Shown here: positions 13,101 to 27,953 of the stretch, piece by piece
Position numbering within the stretch: position 1 is the first letter of the stretch
Layout of the letters: every line of letters begins with the position of its first letter
Assembly (NCBI RefSeq): GCF_008831285.2
Contig: NC_045138.2
Coordinates: 28,615,934-28,679,933 of the forward strand
From: Nymphaea colorata
Lineage: Eukaryota > Streptophyta > Magnoliopsida > Nymphaeales > Nymphaeaceae
Direction: 5' to 3'
Length of the DNA: 64,000 nt
Made by a program: the position numbers and the translations under genes
Notes under the pieces: model-generated
Seen by the model: only the letters and a program-made list of their open reading frames with translations
Databases searched by the model: none
Told to the model about the DNA's origin: nothing

Positions 13101-15544
13101 GAAATCTTGCACAATCTTTTCTGGTGAATCTTCAGGTTCAAGCTCTAGCACAAGCGGACCGTAAGGTGGGGAAAACAAAAATTGGACCATAGTGAAGTCA
13201 GCATGCTATTTGTTTATCATAGGAAAATCCAAGTGAATTTAATATATATTTTTTCCAAACTTGCAGCTATGCTTTGAACTTCTTGAGTGCCTTCTGTCTG
13301 CACATCCTGATGCGCTCAGGCCACTGGTGCACTTCCTTTTTACACTTGAATCATGAAGCCAATTGTGTTTTCACAATATCATGTCTGTAATTTGCTTTCC
13401 TTAAAACTCTAGATATGGTGTTTTTACTGCCGTAACTTCTTTTTTCTTGTATTTTCATTTAAGGGTGATGACCTTGTTTATGGAGTATGTGAAGCAATTG
13501 ATGAAGAGAAAGATCCTTGGTGCCTATTGCATTGCTTTCGCATTGTGGAGCTTCTGGTGGATCTGTTTCCTGATCCATCTGGTCCTCTAGCAAGCTTTTC
13601 CAAGGATATTTTTGAAATATTGGGCCGCTATTTTCCTATCTATTTTACACATGTAAGCTGAACAGCATCTAATGCACATCTTTTCATGATAACAATGATG
13701 TATTATTTACAGTCTCATTTTATGTATATAATCACATTGGATATGATGTGGTTTTGATGTTTGGAAATTGCATGCGATGAAAGTATGACCTATCTTGTAC
13801 TAGTTTCTATTTCCAGTGGTGTATCTTCATATTAAAAACGTGCCACGGCCAGAAGAAAAGTTAGTATAGTAACTATCGCTGTGACCATGTGGAAGCTAAA
13901 ACTTCGTTCATTGCAGCTACTGTTACCGTTTTTCTACAATCGGAATGGAGATAATGCTTTCAACAATGAATATAATTTTTTTGCTTGTGGTACCAAAAGG
14001 AGCCCTGCCCATGTGGCTTAGGGGCAGACCTGAAACCTTTAGGTTGAAGGAGATCAAAAGTGAAAGGAAGCTTGAATTACTCCACTTAAAGCAGACATAG
14101 GGTCAAATTTGATGAACACTTTTACCAGATGTTTCTATTTCTTATTTATTGAACAGGGGCTTGTCTGGTGCCCTGCATATCTTAGCGATTCACTAAAATC
14201 TCTGCTTTCGACATGTGGAATTCCTTTTATTGCTCCATCTATTTTTTTCAGCCAGCTGCATTGCATACAGAAGGTTCAGACCAATGTTATAAAAGGCATA
14301 GCGTATCGCTTATCGGTCGGGCCGACCTATACGCTGTATCGTATCGTAAAATTAATTTTTTAATTTTAAAAAATATTTAAAAATCAGAAAAAATAGAAAA
14401 AAATTATTAAAAATCTGAAAAAATGAACAAAAATCAGAAATCAAGAAAAATGTATTCAAATATAAAAAAGATCATCATACGTAAGGAACATTCATGTGTA
14501 TCAACAACACATTCAAAAATAAGAAATTAGATATTCAAAATAACATAATAAGCATTCATCACAATTTTAAACTTGAACTTGGAGTTTTAGGACTTAGATT
14601 ACATCACAATTTTATAAGTTCAAAACATATAGCTATCATCTTTCATGATTTAACGATAATATCTCCCAAATCGATGAATCCTTGGTTATTTTTGATAAAA
14701 ATGTGCAAAATCTGTCCCTCCTACGTCTCTTGAAGTCTTTAAATACAAGAAGAGAGAGAGGGAGGAGTGTTTAAACTTTAAAAAATAAAAAATTTTGTGT
14801 TTTAACCCGTATCGTACGATACGGGGGTGTATCGCATATCGAATACGTATACATATCGTACGATACGCATTCGTATTGTATGATATAGATAACATTGGTT
14901 CAGACACCTTTTGTCCATCTTCCTTTTTATGTTGTTTCAAGACAGCTCCTTCATATTGGAAAATAGCAACATGGTGTACTTAAAGTCTGGGCCATGTAAC
15001 ACGGACTGTTTGAGGTGGTTATCACACTCATGTTGCACCTGCATTGGGTGCTGGTGCTGTTCCGACTCACCAAACGATGACAAGTCTAGCCAACTAAATG
15101 TGCTCCAATTGCACATTACTCACTAAAATCTCTGCTTTGGAAACGTGGAGTTGCTTGTATTGCTCCATTATCTTTCAACCAGCTTTATTGCACTAGAAGG
15201 TTTAGACACCTTTGTCTATTATCCTTTTTTATGGCATTGTTTCAAAACAGCTCTTTTATATTGGAAACTAGCAATATGTTATATTTAAATTTTAAAGTCT
15301 TAAAGTCATGGACTCTTTACGGAGGTTTTCACTTTCACACTTGGGTTGCACCTGCACTGGGTGCTGGTGCTGCTCCGACTCATCAAATGCAATTGTCAGT
15401 TATGACAAGGGCAATCAACTAGATGTGCACATTAGGTTTCATTTCAGCTCGATTTGTTGTTGTAAATGAGTCATAAATTCATACTTTCAATATTTTAGTG
15501 GCTTTAGTCTCATAAACTATTTATTTTTTGGTTTTTTATTTATA

Positions 15545-15581
<37 letters not shown>

Positions 15582-18500
15582 TACAGAATCAGGCACACAC
15601 ACACACATAAAACTACATCCCTGCACCCAAGTATTTTGAAATTACGTTGAACTTGTTTGCACCTGCACCACATATGTCTATTGTCTACATATATTTCAAG
15701 TTTACAAATATTTTTTTGTGGTTTGCTTCTAATAATAAAGTCTGTTACATGTAGTTTCTGATAATACCAAGTTTTTGATGTCCTGCTGTAGTTCTTAGTG
15801 TAGTTTCTCTTTCCAATGACAGGCAAAAGATGATACACTTGATGTGAAAAGAGAGGATCTTTCAAGGGCTCTTATGGTATGCTAACCGTTTCTACGAAAT
15901 CTGGTGCTCTTTTACTTGATTTACCTTTCTTTTTTGGTGGGAAAAGTTTACTTGCATTTTTGGCTGATGACCGAAGTTTCAACATTGGTAAGAAATTTTT
16001 GTGGATGATAAAGTTTTCATTATTTTTACCTTTTACTTAGAAGAGGGGATTTTTTGGTTGAGAATGTTTCATGGCGTCTATCCTTTATTTCTTGGTGGTT
16101 CATGCTTCAGATAGGAACACTGTAATAACAACTACTTTTCCCAAAATAAAGAACCTTAAATGCCACCTTACTTCTTTTAGTTTTTCGAAAATACCTAAGG
16201 TATTACTACACGAAAAAGGTGAAGTGTCATACTTCTGCCATTCGGTATTCCTGTTGCTGTTGTTCCATATTTCCTCGTGCACAAATCATGTTGGGAACTT
16301 CATAAAATTGTTTCGTCCTATTTGCCTCCATGCAAACTAGGTCTTTCTTATCCATGATGTATCTAGCGATCTTACTATCACCCTGCCCTCCCCCTTTTCG
16401 AATGCCAGCTTTTTGGAAGAGGAAAAAGGGCGATGGAAGAAAAAAGTTTGAAAAATGATGTAGGTTATAGTCATGGATGTGATATCATTCCTATGATCAA
16501 GTTTCAGGTTCTCTTTTTTCCTTGTTATGCTGAGAATATAGTTTTGTAGTATGGCCTGCATTATAATTTGGATAACGATGCCTGCAGACACATTAAGATT
16601 CAATAAAATTCAATATGTTAATCTTCTATCTTTTTATGGACCTTCTAATTATTAACCTTTGTTTTTCAGAATGCATTATCCTCTACTCCTCTTTTTGAGC
16701 CATTCTGCATTCCACTGCTTCTTGAGAAGCTTACTTCATCATTACAAATAGCTAAGGTTAGTTAAAAATATGTTTTCACATTCTGAGGATTGACATTATT
16801 TTATATTCCTTGCATTTGGAAGTTTCAACAGTGGCTTATAGTGTTAGTGATTTTTTTAAATGCTTGCAGATTGACGCTTTGAAGTATCTTAGCCACTGTG
16901 TGATACAATATGGGTCGGATAGGATGTCAAACCATGCCAAAGCTATTTGGTTATCCTTGAAAGACATAATCTTTACATTTTCATCATCACAAGAACCAGT
17001 AACCTCATCTACTTTGGAGCTGCTGGAGAACCAATCCAAGGAGAATGAAGTTATGAAAGAAGCTCTTATGTGCTGGGCAAACTGTGTTCTGGTATGTGAT
17101 GGGTCAAATGAGGTCTTCCTTCCTCTAATGATGCAGGACAGTGACGTGGTGATGATATTCAGTTCCATAACTGGGGATTATTGCTGGGCACACATGTCAA
17201 CAGAATGCAAAAAGAGGTTAAATGCACTTGGTAGTCTTGTATATGTGGCTGCAAAAGTTTCATCTACTTGCTGCACCAAGGTTATTGAAAGTTTTTTTCC
17301 ACGCTTAATGGATTTACTGGGTATTTCTTCAAGAGATGTTCCTTTGGATTCAGTTCCAGAGGTGAACAACTCACTTTCCATTAAGTTGAACTCTGGAGCT
17401 CTTTTCCTATGCATTGAACTTCTTACTGCATGTAGGAATTTGGCTGTAGATTTGGTTTCTCGAGATGTTTCTTCCCAATGTGTTCCTTCTCAACATGGTT
17501 GGTTCCATTTGCTTCAAAATTTTGCTGAACCTTTGGTACTTGGTCTTAGATTTGCTTTATCATCAGCTGAAAGCACTATTATTAAGAATCAGGCCATTGA
17601 GGGGACAGATGGAATATGTGTAGGTACGCATATCTACTTGATCCAATAGCCTTTGATGCTCCACTATTTTCTCTCTTTACAATTTACATATGTCTAAGTG
17701 CAAAAAGAAAAAACATTGATTTTACTAGGAATGAGTATAGAAGTTTGTCATCTTGGTGACATTATATCTGTCTGTTGACCTGCTGTTCATAAACAGAATA
17801 AAGATTACCACAGATGGATTATACACATAAATGTTCACATTTTCAGTTCACGCATTTCAGTGGTGCTGCTTCTTAGATCACCTCTCTTGTGAAAAATAGT
17901 GGGTTTCTGGTATTTTTTCTCTTTTTCGAGAAGCAGGCAGGGCAGGGCTTCTGATCAGGGCGTTAGGGAATGGGAAATGCAGTCAGTTTCTCAAAGTGCA
18001 CCAGTATTGCTGAATACATTGTAACTTGATTCTCAAAACCATATTTTAGGACCATTTTGAATGCATTGGCAAGACATATTCTTTGATTTGGCTCCACTCT
18101 TCTCTGACAAGAGGAAAGCAATTATCAACTATGTTACTCTGTCAGTGTGTGTGTGTGAGAGAGAGAGAGAGAGCTGGTGCCGCATCTGTGGACTAGATTT
18201 TGAGACCCAAAATCTGAGTGCATGTGAAATGGGTCATTGAATTGCTTTTTTCTGCATGGCTTTAGTACCTGAAAGCCAGAAGAAGCTTTCAAACAACTTT
18301 GGGTTTGCAATTCTGTCCATTTGAAAATCATGTCCTGCAATCTATGTCACATGGGTGTGGGTACGATACGGGTACAGGTATGGCAGAACGGGTTCAGACA
18401 CGACAATTTTGAAAATTGTGGGTATGTGGGTACAGCAAATTTTATATTCTCAAACATGATCATAATGAAAAAAAAAACTTAATAGTTCACTCTTATAATC

Positions 18501-21500
18501 TCATAAAAAAGTCTCAAACAACACATTGTTTATCATAAGAACACTATTACTATCAAACATGAACTTGTAGTAGGCTGAGAGATTCCTTTTCCTTTGTTCA
18601 CCATACTACATTAGAAATAATAAAAATATGCAAAACAAAAAACGTATAATGAACAAAAAAAATTGAAGGAATAAAAAATAAGAATATGTCAATAAGTTAC
18701 CAAACATGCACAAAAATGGAATTGGAACTCCAAATATCGCTTGCATCTTTTGAACTAAAAAAATTTCACATTGGTCATCTACCAGACTAGCTCTTGAACA
18801 AACAACAATAGACTCCTTTCTAATGGCTCTCCGGGAAGCAAGAATCAAGCTCACACTAGAACAATAAAGAAGGCTATATTTGTGCCACTGCCAACGAGAT
18901 TCATAGAGTTATTTTTCAACTTCAAGGAAGTGATAAGTATAAGATTAAAAAAAAATTAAGACACCAAGGAAAAACAAAACTTTGAATGACACTGCAGAAG
19001 CAACCGAGTAGGTTGGCTCTAGCCTAACATCAAGTGTTTGAAATTGGTGTTATTAGTAACAACAAAAAAGAGTTTAAGAAATGGAGCATGGGAGAAATAG
19101 GAGGTCTCTTTTCATAGGCAAGAAGTTTACAACTAAAGACCGTAGGCTTTCGCTCGAAATGGAAACAACATCAGATTTTGCTCCACCTCCATTGCTGTAA
19201 TTAGTTGAACTAGCAACAAAAGTGTCACAGCGGTTTTACACGTAAAATCAATCAAAATATGAAACAAAACATCCCCAAATAAAAAAAAAAAATCCAAATC
19301 AAGAAAATGAAACCCTAAGTTGTAATATTGAAAAGAAAAAAAAACACTTACCTGGCTGCCGCTGGACACCACTGGACATCACCGTGGGTCACCGGACGTC
19401 GTCGTCGCTGCCAGTCATCGCTGCGGAAGAGATCTGCTGCAGAAAAATGCAGGTGAGTCGAGCTCTGCAACAGAGCTCGGCTTCTTTTCGTGAAATAAAA
19501 AACAAACAAAATTTTTGGTTTGGATTGGGTCTGACCCAGACCCGATCCAACCCGTACCCAAAGCTTCTGCCGTACCCGTGGGCAAATCCACGTACCCGTG
19601 TCACATAGCCTGCAATGTATAGAAACTGAATTTGCATCTGAATACAAGCCTTGCAAACAGCGCCTGAGTTTTAAATTTAGAATTAGATATATGATTCACT
19701 TGTTAATGCACCATTATCTGCTGTCCATTTTCTATCTTTTTCCCTCTAGAGAATTGCTTAGTTCTATATTTTGGTGGCTTGCACAGCACATGGTAGGCAT
19801 ATGTCTGCTGATATATGCAAACACAGAATTTTTTCCCTCATTTTGCTTGATATATACATGCATGTGTTGTTGTGGAGGGACATGTATATCTCTGTATTTT
19901 ATGGTTTATCCTTGTACCTTTTAAATGTTATTTATGCTGATGTTTCTTACTATGTCTTTTTCATAATTTCTTAAATTTTATTGAAAGGTTTCCCTCGTTT
20001 AAAAAATTCTGAGACATTTTGGATCGATAAGTAGGCCTAATCTCTCATGTTTTCTGGGGAAAACTTTGGACTTGGGGATGATTTTTAATGATGACTGTAT
20101 CTAATGGGTCATGTCTTTGGTGAAAGCTAATGGTAATAAAATTTCACTATAAGTTCCTAACTATCATGTTGTTTGTTCCTTGAGGTGTTGAAATTTCTTG
20201 TATCTAGTTACAATATTATGGCTGATATTTGTACTTTGCTTCTGATTGTTATTGCTGGCTGGTTCAGCTTTTGCAATTTTATAAATATTTAAATTCTTGA
20301 TTACTTCGTACTGTAGTACTGGCTGCTACAATATGTCTTTGTGGGTGCATAAGTTTTTGCACTTCTTTTTAAATTAATTATGTTGGCTCTACTTGATCCC
20401 AGATGCTGATTTCAACTTAGCTAATGATATTATTTCTATGTCCAAATTCAACTTTTCATTTGTTTTTTTTATTTTACAGTGAGATGTTTGCAGATATTGG
20501 CAACGTTTCCAGGTTGTTTTTCACCACTCCCTGAAGCTGTGTTTGGGGATATTCTGAGGAGCTTTATTTTGGTCATAGCTGACAGCTGCAGAGAGAAAGC
20601 CTTATGGAAACATTCTTTGAAAAATCTGGTGCAAATTGGTTCATCAATTGAGAAATTTGGTGACCCAAAAAGATGCATAAGCTACAAAAATATTGTTGTC
20701 GAGAGGTCTCTATCATGGCCCATGCATGAATCTTCTGTACCTCTGTCAGTGAAGCTGGAGGTTCTGTTTGACATTGGCACCACGAGGGTTGATTTTGCTG
20801 TGAGAATACTTGAAGGACTGAAGGAGATTCTTTCTAGTAATCTGATTGAGGCTTTGGTATGTTCTGTTATGATGTTTTGCACACATTAACATGTTTCTTC
20901 TTAGTTTTTGAAATATTATTTGGCCCTATCTGTTGAAATCATTCTGCCAATCAAAGATCATGGAATACTGATTTTGTTTCTTTTGTCAGGTTAAAGGGAA
21001 TCACGTTTGTGCAAAAATAGCAACTAGCGTGTTAAACTGCTTGTCAATTCGGTTGCTTCCATGGTATTCTTTACTCTTCTGATCTTGCTTAGTTATGAAT
21101 TGGACAAATTTGTAAACAACAAATCCTATTTACCCAACATGCAGCCTAGTTTTTGTTTCATCAATTTTATTCACCTGGACTCTTATTTTGTCTCACACAA
21201 ATGGTCCTAAATAGATCAACTAGCCATGGTTTGGTTGGTTATCTAAGAGGTGAACACAGCATGAGTGATGTTAAAAGAAAGGGATAGATATACTTTGATG
21301 CCTGTGTCTGGTACTTGGAACATATCACAGGAAGTGGTAAGCACATGATTGTTAATTGAACCATTAGGTGATCAGTTGATTTTTTTTTTTGCGATTATAA
21401 AAGGACTGTGTTTTTTCATATGGGTAAGTAAACTTTATTTTTTCATGTGAGGAATTAGCTTAGCAAAAGCAAATAACTGTTTTGACTATTGTCGTAGATA

Positions 21501-24500
21501 TTATTTGTGGATTTTCTTTGAAGAGGTTTTTCTTGGGCTTTCATTCCGAAGGTTTGTTTTTTCTCTGGAAAAATATGGAGAGGTTGAAAATTGTAAAAAA
21601 ATAATAGAAAAATTATGAGAATTTTAAAATAATTGTTGAAATGTTAAAATAAAGCTCAAAAACATTGAAATATGTTAAAAACATTTTTTTAATCTGTGAA
21701 ACACGATATTTTTGTTTTAATGTTTTTTTCTCCTGATATATTGTAAATTTATAATGTTTTTGTGGTTTTTTTTCTGTTTTTTCAAACTATGTGTGACAAG
21801 GATTTCTACCTGTGGAATGGCACAATTGGTTTCAGCAAATCTAAGGACATATACAAATAGTGTTGTTCAAATCAGAGAGCTGCCATGCAGTCTTGAAATA
21901 TGCTGATATTTAATATTTATAAAATGATTCATGTCCATTAGAGACAACATTTCTAGCATGCACTATGTGTTTTGACTTTGTATTTGTTCTAGGTGAACTT
22001 TGGAGCTTTATGACCTTATTATCGGCTTGTTCCCCCTTATCAAGCATGACTTGTGTTGATGAAAGTTTGATATTACCTGAAAATCTTTGCAAGCAGAACA
22101 GTGTAAATTAATGGTCTATTCCCTAAAAAAAAAAAGCAGACTCTTTTTAGGTTTCCGAGAAAATACTGTCCTTTAACTTGTAAACAGTGCAAAAGTTTTC
22201 GGGAACCTTCTCTAATTTCTTGGTTTTTCGACCAGGATGCAGGAAAAGAAAGTAAAGATGAAGCTTTTCTGCTCCTCTCTGAAAGCTTGTGGCTTTATTT
22301 ATCTACTATTCTGGAGATCAATCTAGGCCTTCAAGAACATGTAAGACTTCTGACACTTATCACAACCTTCAAGGACATGTAAGAATTCTGACACTTATCA
22401 CAGTGGTATCTCATATGTATTGTGCTCTATGGCATCAAAATGGACTATCAATGTTGCAGTGATATCTACAAAACTTTTTTATTTTTGGAATATTACAAAT
22501 TAAATTGCTTTTGCGGTCTTTATCTTTAAAACCAAATTTTGGAGACTGCTGATTTTGAGCATCGTGTGCATCAATGTTATCCGTATCGTATAGGTCGAAG
22601 AAACCTATACGATACATATTCGATACGTGATACGCGTGCGTATCGTACGCGTATCGCCCGTATCGTACGATACGGGAGAAAAATTAAAAAGGGGCCCAAC
22701 GACCCCTTTTTTGCATGCTCTTTTAAAAGCTACGCTCCTCTCTCTCTCTTTTCTTGTTTCTAAACACTGCAAGAGACGTGGGAGGGAGAGATTTTTTCCA
22801 TTTGCATCAAGCTTTGCCAGTGAAGAAGCTTTCTTTCTCGTTGCGAGGACGGTGGGGATGATTGACGAGGATTATTGTTGAATCATGAAAGATGATAACT
22901 ATATGTTTTAGCTTTTGAACTTATGAATTATGATGTAATCGAATGACCGCTTATCATGTTATTTTGAATGTCTCATTTCTTATTTTGGAATGTGTTCTTT
23001 ATACTTCATACTTCATAATTCATATACGTGAATGTTCCTTTAAATACATTTTTCTTGATTTTTTCTGATTTTTGTTTTTTTTTTCGGATTTTTTTGGATT
23101 TTTTGTAATTTTTTTCTATTTTTATGACTTTTAATATTTTTTAAAAATTAAAAAATTAATTTTACGATACGTTATGATACGGCATATAGGTCGGCCCGAC
23201 CGATATGCGATACGCTATGCCTTTGATAACATTGGTGTGCATATTCAGGGATTCTTGAACTTGATCTGGTAAACAGTAAACTTCTTTTGGTCTGCAGCTA
23301 TGGAGTTGCCAGCATTCAGGTTATTGGATGAGTTGATTCACATAGATCTGCAAACTTTTTTTTTTAAAAAAAAGCAACTGCAGATGATTCAATTTCCTCT
23401 TGGTTTATCATATTTTAGTTGGTGCCATTTCAATGTTGACATATGTTGCTTTTTTAATGTCAATATGTGGCGCATATTTAGGTGAATCTCATATTTTTAG
23501 TGAAGTAGGCATACAAGATGTTTGTTTCCATCTCATCTAGATTATTTAAAGAGGTTTCCTCTATATGATTTTTTCTCATTGTCAGCTTGGTAGAAGAAAC
23601 AAGTTGGTTAAAATTTAAATAGCTCCTATGCTCTCTTTTTTTGTACTTTGTGGGGCTTAGTAATGCACCTGAATGTCATATTTTTGTATCTGTGCTTTCT
23701 AGGGTCTTTTTGATGCATTGATGTTAATGATGCGACTGGCTGTTTCATACTGCACTGAAGAGCACCAAACCTTGATTGTCATGAAAGGATATCAGATTCT
23801 GATGGCAAAAACATCATTCCTTCATAGAGACTCGTGTTTCTTCAGTGCTTCTGCATCGGAGGACATTATAAGACGAACTACTGCTTCCTACTTTTCTCTG
23901 TTTGATAAATGGCTTGTCTCTTTGCTAGCTTCAGTCGTAATTGCTCTTCGTCCTCGTGTGATACTTCCAGATGTATGGATGTTATTAAAGATTTTCACTG
24001 TGGCAGTTATTACTGGACTTGAAGCAGCAGCTCAAGCATTGGGATCCATGGTTAACAAATGGCCAACAGCATTGGACACTGATATTGTTGGTGCATGTAC
24101 ACTTGAAGATGCATTGGACTTCATATTGAAAATTGTCTGTGACAGCAGCCGTTGGAATAATCAGTCAGTAAAATGTGTAAGTTTGGCTAACATTCAAAAG
24201 AATATTACGCATATCAACATTGATGGAGGATGTTTTGTTGACACTCATGCTGTAGTTGGGATTGCATGGATCACAAAAGGTTTGGTGATGCGAGGTCATG
24301 AGAAGGTCAAAAACATGGCAACGTTTCTGTTGGAATGTTTGTTATCAAGTGGAAGAGTCAAACATTTGACAGTACAGATAGACAATGGCAGCTTTAAGGA
24401 TAAATCAGTAGAAAGCTTCGAGGATAAATCATTTGAAGCCTCCATCAGTGCTGCCGATGCTTTTCAGTTAATTTCTTCTGATTCTGAAGTTTCTCTAAAC

Positions 24501-27500
24501 AAAATCTTCCATGCATCTATTCGTCCGCTATATAAGCAACGCTTCTACGCAAGCATGATGCCTTTGATAAGCCATAACATTGCAGAATCTGATTTTTCTG
24601 TAACCAGGTATATCAATACCTAGTGATTGATCCTTTTGGCCACTTTTCTGCTGTGCTTTTGCAGTGTCTCATTTGGATGTATATTGTACTTGTATTTGTC
24701 ATAGTTTGTCTGAAGTTGGTGGTGTAGATCATATACCATGTAGGCATGTGTAAGGATCTGTACTACAAAATTCTTCAAAGATGTTTTTTTTACTCTAAAT
24801 ATTCAAAAGAATTTCACTGCACATTGATCTTGAATCATTGTCTTTGCTTTAGGATTTATGCAATATTTTTTGTATTATGTCATTTTTGAGACAGGATAAA
24901 TGTATCCGTTTCTCTTCCTCACGTCAAACTCTGATACATTTTTTATGCATAGTTTTAAAAGTGTTAAACATTTTGTTTGAAGTCATTTGTTCTGTTGCAG
25001 TGGATAAGGGTTATTACCTATCCAGGTTCTTACCTTGAAGGAATATATTTACATCAGGATAAGACTTAGTTTTCCTTCCTTACCTTTGAAATCTTTCCAT
25101 GAGTCATTTATATAGATTGCATGCATATTACTATTGCAGAGTTGAGCTACATCTCTTACATGTGGTTATAGGATTGCTTACTTGCATAGGATTGCTTAAT
25201 TCCAGATTTTTAAAACGAAGGCACCTGATGGAGTTCAAGTATTTTTCTATAAGTACATGAATAAGCACGGACATTGCAAAAGGTTGTGTGAAAATTGTAA
25301 CATGTTAATGAGGAATACTTAATGTGAAGTACTTCTATATGGAAGTGTTTGTGTTCTGAGTTATGAAATATGGATCTAGTGTTACTTGATTATCAGCTTG
25401 TATAATCAGCACTATTGGCTGGTTATACATGAGTGCTTGTGTGTGTATGTGTTGTATATACATGCATACTCGTTAAATGCCTTTTCTGTGCAAACTGAAC
25501 TGGTAAAGGAATAAACTACATAAAGAACACAGTTGTCTGGGAACTATGTATTAGGTGATTGACAAGAACTGCTTACGTGGAAGTGGTGGGCTGCCTTAAT
25601 GAGACAGACTTCTTATGTTATAATTCATAGCTGCTGTGACATGATTATGATCATTTTGTGGTTGGCAGTGTTAGGATAGTTGGTCCCCTAGATCAGCAAT
25701 TCATTGTAGTTACCGGTTAGCAATATCATTTTGAGTAATATGGACATAATTCAAACCGTGCATTGTGATGTGCATGTAACACATACTCCTGCATCAAAAT
25801 TTATTGTGGACATTGGACAACATTAAGATTGTGTGGAAGTTATAACCCTCCATCTGAGACACCTTTGTTCTTAATGCACTATGAATTTGCGGACTTTTTA
25901 AAGCTTAGGGTGAATTTCTTATGAAGTATTGATTGATTGGCTTTGTCACACCAGTTTTATCATGTGGATTTTGTTACCTTAGTGTGACCCTGGTTTCAAT
26001 TATATCTTATTTGCAGGTCACTTTTGTACCGTGCTCTTGGACATATTATCTGTAATGCACCTCTTGTGGCAGTTCTGTCAGAATCCAAGAAGGTAACTTT
26101 TGAATGTTAGAAACTTATAACTTATTTGCTTTCTCTTGGTGGTGTGCATTAACGTTCATACATCGTGCTTTATTTTCAGTGATTGACTATTGGTTCTACA
26201 CTCATTTCTGACAGATAGTCCCATTGCTGCTGGACGGTTTAAGCACATTGAGTGAAGAACAGCTAAATAAAAATCTCATCTACAGTCTTTTGCTTGTTTT
26301 GTCTGGGATTTTAGTGGATGAGATTGGTAAGATTTATCTATTTCTGATTCTTTAAAGAATCTGATATTTGCTGAATAGATTTTCACTGGGAATTGAAGAA
26401 GGTCCACTTTATTTTTCCTCATCTATAAATTAGGATGCATTTCAAACTGCATAGGGATGACAAATACTGATCTGTTACCATCATTTCTTGATTATACTGG
26501 ACACTCCTTAAAAAAATGACCACATGAGCTACAAAGTTAGTCAAGCACAATTCAGCATGAAAGTGTCTTTTGCAAGTGTCTTTCAAACACATTATCACTT
26601 TTTATTATGCTTGCTCTTTGTGGCTATTGTTGCTATATCTTCATGATGGACATGAATGGAATATTTCCAAAATTAATCTTTGCAGATGATTACAGAATGT
26701 TTTTTGCAAATATATTTTCTCTGTATTTCCTTTCCATTACTAAGACATCCGTTTTTGTGGTCATGGGCGTCTTTTACTGCTATGTATCTACCTTGCAAGA
26801 TACTTTCTGTAAGTTCATCTTTTTGTAAGCCAAACATTTCATATACAGGACTGAGGGAATCCTTTTTATGAGCAGATGTTATTAAAGGAGATAATAATGC
26901 AAAAATGTGGGATTAACTAGTGTTAGAAAGAAACACTATATGTTGGAGGACCCTTGTTTAGTTTTTTTTTTTTTTCTTTAATTGCTAGACCATGCAATTG
27001 CTTAATTTGCTTTACTTTGAATGTGTCACAGTGGTCGGTTATGCCATGTACAAGAAATGAAGATGTATATGTAGCGTGTGCTTCATTTTATGGAAAGTTA
27101 CTGTCCTTTGGTTAAAATGTCATGTGGTATAAGTCTGAGACTACTTTAACAAGTCCAATTTTACACTGCATGCAGGAAAGGAAGCTGTTTTGGATAACAT
27201 GGCTTCTATCATTAATAACCTTGTTCAACTAGTTTCGTTCCCTCACATGATGGTATTCTTACTTCATCTTAATCTGTTGCGGAATAATAATATGATTTCT
27301 CTCTCTCTCTCCCCCCCTTCCATGCATATACAGCCTTCTATGCTTTTTTTGATAGGGTTATTGGTGCTTTCACATGCATATGAAATCAATGAAATTAGAT
27401 GCTAGTGAGTTACTTTTTGTTGATTGGAACTTGCAATTGTCAACCTACCGGTTGACCTAGTTGGTGACCAGCTGAGGAGTCTATGTCCATCTAGTTATCG

Positions 27501-27915
27501 GGACATGTTTCATAGACTTGTTGGCAGAGTAAGTCAACTCATTCCTAGTCGTTCATCAACTAGTAGGTTTTTGGTACATAGTATGTTTACTTCTTTTTCC
27601 CTTTTGTTACTATGTGAGGTTATGTGTGTGCGTGTGTATGTATATAGCCAACTTGGACAACCTTAACAACAAACTCTCTCTTCATCAATTCTCAAGAGTG
27701 TGCTTTGAGATAGAGAGAATTGTTAGAGTCATCTCAACAGCTAGCTGTCAGGACAAACACACACACACATGCACATACATACATAGACATATCTATCAAG
27801 CTTAACTAAGTACTTACCCATTTATGCTACTATATTCACTTCCTAACTAGCTAGTTACTGTATACATACTTGTTGAATGGCTTGTTCATGTATCTTTTGT
27901 TATTAACTAGCTCTT

Positions 27916-27953
<38 letters not shown>

